The notes under the pieces were generated by a model. The model was not told the DNA's origin, searched no databases, and worked only from the letters and a program-made list of their open reading frames with translations. Shown one piece after another: positions 61,103 through 64,000 of a DNA stretch of 64,000 nucleotides (the first letter of the stretch is position 1; every line of letters starts with the position of its first letter). The DNA comes from Macrobrachium rosenbergii. Lineage: Eukaryota; Arthropoda; Malacostraca; Decapoda; Palaemonidae. The DNA lies in NCBI RefSeq assembly GCF_040412425.1, contig NC_089741.1:37157038-37221037 (forward strand). The letters run 5' to 3'. The position numbers and the translations under genes are program-made.

Positions 61103-61605
61103 AATTTAGATTATTTTTTGGACAAGGTATTTCCACTCGTGTTATTTGCTGGGGATATTATGTTTCACCAGTGTCTCGAAGTTTGACAAAACATATTCAT
61201 TTTCTCATTAAATGGTTTGCCTTGTATTAATGTATGTATGTATATGTATATATAGGCATATGTATATAATATATATATACATATATATATACAGTATACA
61301 TATATTCAATATATGCAATCACTCATTCGTATTTGTTCAAAACTAAACATTTCCAATATCCTTGCTTGCTTTCGACAACAAAACCGCTAATTTTCCCTTC
61401 CTTTTCCAAGAGCCTAAACTCATTCTCATGCGTAGGAAGGAATCTCCTTCAGACATTTTCATTTATCAAGAATAATTGCTTTTGTAAGAAATAGAAAGAA
61501 GAAGATGAAGAAGATAAAAAGAGAATTGTAAACACAAGTTATTATTAGATCCGTTTCTGAGTCTCAGTGGGATTTGTATTCTCAGAGCACGGCGTGGCTT
61601 GCTTG

Positions 61606-61670
<65 letters not shown>
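61103..61670. repeat. AT-rich DNA with (TA)n and (CT)n
   Basis: A TATATG-type tract at 61228-61300 and (CT)n at 61610-61667. The rest is unassigned. Confidence 0.7.
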
Positions 61671-61874
61671 GGCGCCCCCTTCCCTGCATTTGTGTCTTGG
61701 AACGTTCAGTCATAAATGTGACATTATATAAAAGCTTTTTTGTGTGAAGCAATACAAATTTCTCATGCTTATTAAAAAAAAAGTATTTGTTCGGATTTTT
61801 TCATAATTCGATGACAGATGACTTGCCATCTGCTATGTAAATTAGACCAGCAATTGGAAAGATATATCTATCAT
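61671..61874. other. Unassigned AT-rich DNA
   Basis: No recognised feature. Confidence 0.5.
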
Positions 61875-62447
61875 ACAAAGTATATTAATATGAAAAGTAT
61901 GGGCAATTTAAACTAATTCTGGCATTGAAGTCTGCACTGTACGGTAAGTATACGTAAATGTACATAAAAATATAAGTACAATTTAACGATACTTGTATAC
62001 AAATGTCGGAATACAATAAGTATTGACAGTTTAAAACAATTCTGGCATTGCAGTCTGTACTGTACATTAAATACACATAAATGATGGTACATTTTTAACG
62101 ATATTTTTATACAAATGTCGAAATACAATAAGTTTTGGTAGTTTAAATCGAATTTGGCAATTGTAGTCTGTGCCGTACATTAAATATACGTAAAAATAGT
62201 GACAATTTAACGATATTTTTACACAGATGTCTAAATACATAAGCGTGGACATTTTAAACCAATTCTGGCACTTCAATCTGTACTGCATATTAAATATACA
62301 TAGGTATAGTTAACTGTTATTCTTATACCAATGACGAAAGACAATAAGCGTGGATATTTTAAACCAATTTTGGCATTGAAGTCTGTAATGTACACTAAAC
62401 ATACATAAGTATACATAAATATAAGTACAATTCAACGATATTTTTAG
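61875..62447. repeat. ~112-bp tandem repeat, five units
   Basis: GGCATTGAAGTCTG-type words at 61921, 62044, 62156, 62267 and 62372 (spacing 123, 112, 111, 105). Each unit also has TGTACATTAAATA, CGTAAA/CATAAA, ACAATTTAACGATATTTTTA, ACAAATGTCG and AATACAATAAG. The minus-strand frames of 63-73 aa come from it. The array ends exactly where the candidate exon begins. Confidence 0.93.
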
Positions 62448-62582
62448 CTGACAACTCGGGCAGAGCAACTGGACGCGGCGCGCCAAATCCGTGATCTTAT
62501 TGCACAGGACCAGGCCAATCCCATAATTCAGTTATATTTGCCAATGAATATTCAACAGACGCGAGGTTCGTTGGACAGATGA
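62448..62582 (+). CDS. Candidate 3'-terminal coding exon, unknown protein
   Basis: Directly after ATATTTTTAG, an acceptor-like AG that also forms an in-frame TAG, come 44 open codons and TGA. The peptide (LTTRAEQLDAARQIRDLIAQ, then DQANPIIQLYLPMN and QQTRGSLDR) is rich in helix-forming and charged residues. Its CG-rich codons contrast strongly with the AT-rich tandem array before it. I know no family with this sequence. The short pyrimidine tract is a weak acceptor, and the piece could be the end of a transposon-borne frame or chance. Confidence 0.3.
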   Translation: MTTRAEQLDAARQIRDLIAQDQANPIIQLYLPMNIQQTRGSLDR

Positions 62583-62780
62583 AGAATGTCAACTTTGCAG
62601 AGCAAAGCACAAGTGAGAACGTAAACCCAGACAGTGTTTGAGGACTGTGAGACATTTGATACAGTGCTAAATCTTTCAGGGCTTCAGGATAGTGTTTTGT
62701 ATAAGTTTTTCTCGAGTTCTGATTTTGTACTTTGCAGTTTTACGAAAGGTATCGGGACCGAAAGATTCAGACAGAGTTTG
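62583..62780. other. Unassigned DNA
   Basis: Possibly the 3' flank of the candidate exon. No polyadenylation signal AATAAA is seen. Confidence 0.4.
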
Positions 62781-63090
62781 ACCCCCGTAGCATGCCGTCA
62801 GTGCACCTCGTGTGGTGCACTGTAGGCATTACTCGAGGTTCTTTGCAGCGTGCCTTTGGCCCCTAGCTGCAACCCCTTTTGTCTCTTTTACTCTACCTCC
62901 TTTCAAATTCTTTTTCTTCCATCTTACTTTCTACCCTCTCCTGACAGTTGATTCATAGTGCAACTGCAAGATTTTCTTCCCGTTACGCCTTTAAAACCTT
63001 TTACTGTCAGTTTCCGTTTCAGCGCTGAATGACCTAAATAGGTTCCAGCGCTTGGCCTTTGGCCTAAATCCTACGTTTGATTCCAACCTT
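62781..63090 (-). repeat. Family A dispersed repeat, full length
   Basis: CCCCCGTAGCATGCCGTCAG, GTGCACCTCGTGTGGTGCAC, TGCAGCGTGCCTTTGGCCCC, CATAGTGCAACTGC, TTCAGCGCTGAATGACC and CTTGGCCTTTGGCCTAAATC. The 63-aa frame 62634-62825 runs into it and is not called. Confidence 0.92.
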
Positions 63091-63842
63091 TTTATGTGAG
63101 GGAGGCGTCTTATCTTCCACATTTCACCATGTAGAAAACCGTTCCTAGGTAATTGGAGGACAACACTTTTCTGTCACGTTAAAGCTGCTGCACGTTTTAG
63201 AATCTTTTGTCGACCCTAAAAGCGAGGCTAAAAGTATTTTGATCTTGAAGGTAGATCAATTCACGTCAAATTATTACATTAAAAACTTATGCGAACACAA
63301 GAAATCATGTGTAACGTACGTGGGAAGTGAGATAGTTAGTGGTTGGAGCCTTGGAAACAGCTAGACAAGGTCTGCCCAGCTGGGAGGAGTCGCCTCCCAC
63401 CTGGGGTAACTACGTAGGCGATGACGTATCTTAGAGGTATACCTGCTCATTACGGCAATTCGCCTGCTGACGCAATAAGGAGGTGAACAAAGCTTCGCCT
63501 ACATGGGGGATTTTGGGGGAAATGAGCAGACCTCATTCTCTTGTCCTTGGCTCAGACGGTTGCATAAATCTTTTTGTGTAAGCGAAAGAATAGGAGGCTT
63601 TGTGTGCAAGAGAATTATCCCAGCTAACTTCAGCATGATAAGATATTGAATAGAAAAAGGGGATTATGCTGTGTAATTTCAGGTATATTGGTTCTATTGA
63701 AATGATTGCTGCTTTTAGGATACAATGTAAAGTATTAGAGATTTAGTTTAATTATGTAGTCTTTGTTCAGTATAAAATTGCTGTAAACTAGGTAGTGTAC
63801 CCTTCTCCAGATGCTGATGACAGTAATGATACCTAATTCGTA
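63091..63842. other. Unassigned DNA, partly GC-balanced
   Basis: The stretch 63320-63560 contains a small hairpin, CTGGGAGG..CCTCCCACCTGGG, and TACGTAGGCGATGACGTAT. No gene or known repeat is recognised. Confidence 0.45.
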
Positions 63843-63890
<48 letters not shown>

Positions 63891-64000
63891 ATTATTATTA
63901 TTATTATTATTATTTTTTTGTCTATCACAGTCATCCTATTCGACTGGGTGTTTTATAGTGTGGGGTTCAGGGTTGCATCTACCTACCTCCTCCTCCCTCC
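63843..64000 (+). repeat. (ATT)n joined to a dispersed repeat, cut by window edge
   Basis: (ATT)n to about 63915, then TTTTTTTGTCTATCACAGTC, ATCCTATTCGACTGGGTG and GTGTGGGGTTCAGGGTTGC. I recall the latter as a widespread crustacean repeat whose end abuts ATT tracts. Only its first ~85 bp are present. Confidence 0.65.

Overview
This is eukaryotic, intron-scale, non-coding-rich DNA. I see no operons, prokaryotic signals, rRNA or CRISPR array. Hundreds of bases of (CT)n, (AT)n, (ATT)n and (GA)n tracts, plus several dispersed repeat families that I recall as common in decapod crustaceans, suggest a decapod genome (shrimp, prawn, crab or crayfish). That assignment rests on recall, and a database search could overturn it. 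No complete protein-coding gene is visible. The long reading frames made of Ser-Leu, Tyr-Ile, Arg-Glu or Val-Cys repeats are translated microsatellites.

Layout. 0-12 kb: a decayed ~65-bp tandem array that grades into a CT-rich tract; a ~180-bp tandem array; a pair of diverged duplicated segments (about 6.2 and 9.0 kb) of which the first ends in a well-formed candidate exon; a pogo/Tigger-type transposase remnant; and a complete but internally deleted hAT transposon at 10.2-11.7 kb with terminal inverted repeats and an 8-bp target duplication. 12-19 kb: a tRNA-derived SINE, fragments of repeat families A and B, and a CT-microsatellite/spacer higher-order array. 19-28 kb: a CRE-like motif cluster, then an approximately 8.1-kb structure bounded by diverged inverted arms of about 1.1 and 0.8 kb and filled with degenerate tandem repeats. 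28-35 kb: AT-rich DNA with short tandem repeats and one compositionally distinct island. 35-46 kb: dense tandem repeats, including three successive units whose first two fold into near-perfect ~21-bp stems, and a 62-bp minisatellite of about 16 units. 46-52 kb: microsatellites, a small inverted-repeat element, a second SINE copy, and a LINE remnant in which the reverse-transcriptase palm segment is repeated four times head to tail. 52-64 kb: further microsatellite-spacer arrays, candidate transcription-factor site clusters, more family A/C copies, and a short candidate terminal coding exon at 62.45 kb.

I use these labels for dispersed families. Family A is ~300 bp, starting with a GGAATATAGAATTTAGGCC-like end and ending in a GTGCACC..GGTGCAC palindrome. 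Family B is ~270 bp, with its head joined to (ATT)n. Family C is ~420-450 bp and ends in GCGGACAGA-like short repeats. No genes can be seen to work together here; the window is best read as intergenic or giant-intron sequence shaped by transposons and tandem duplication.
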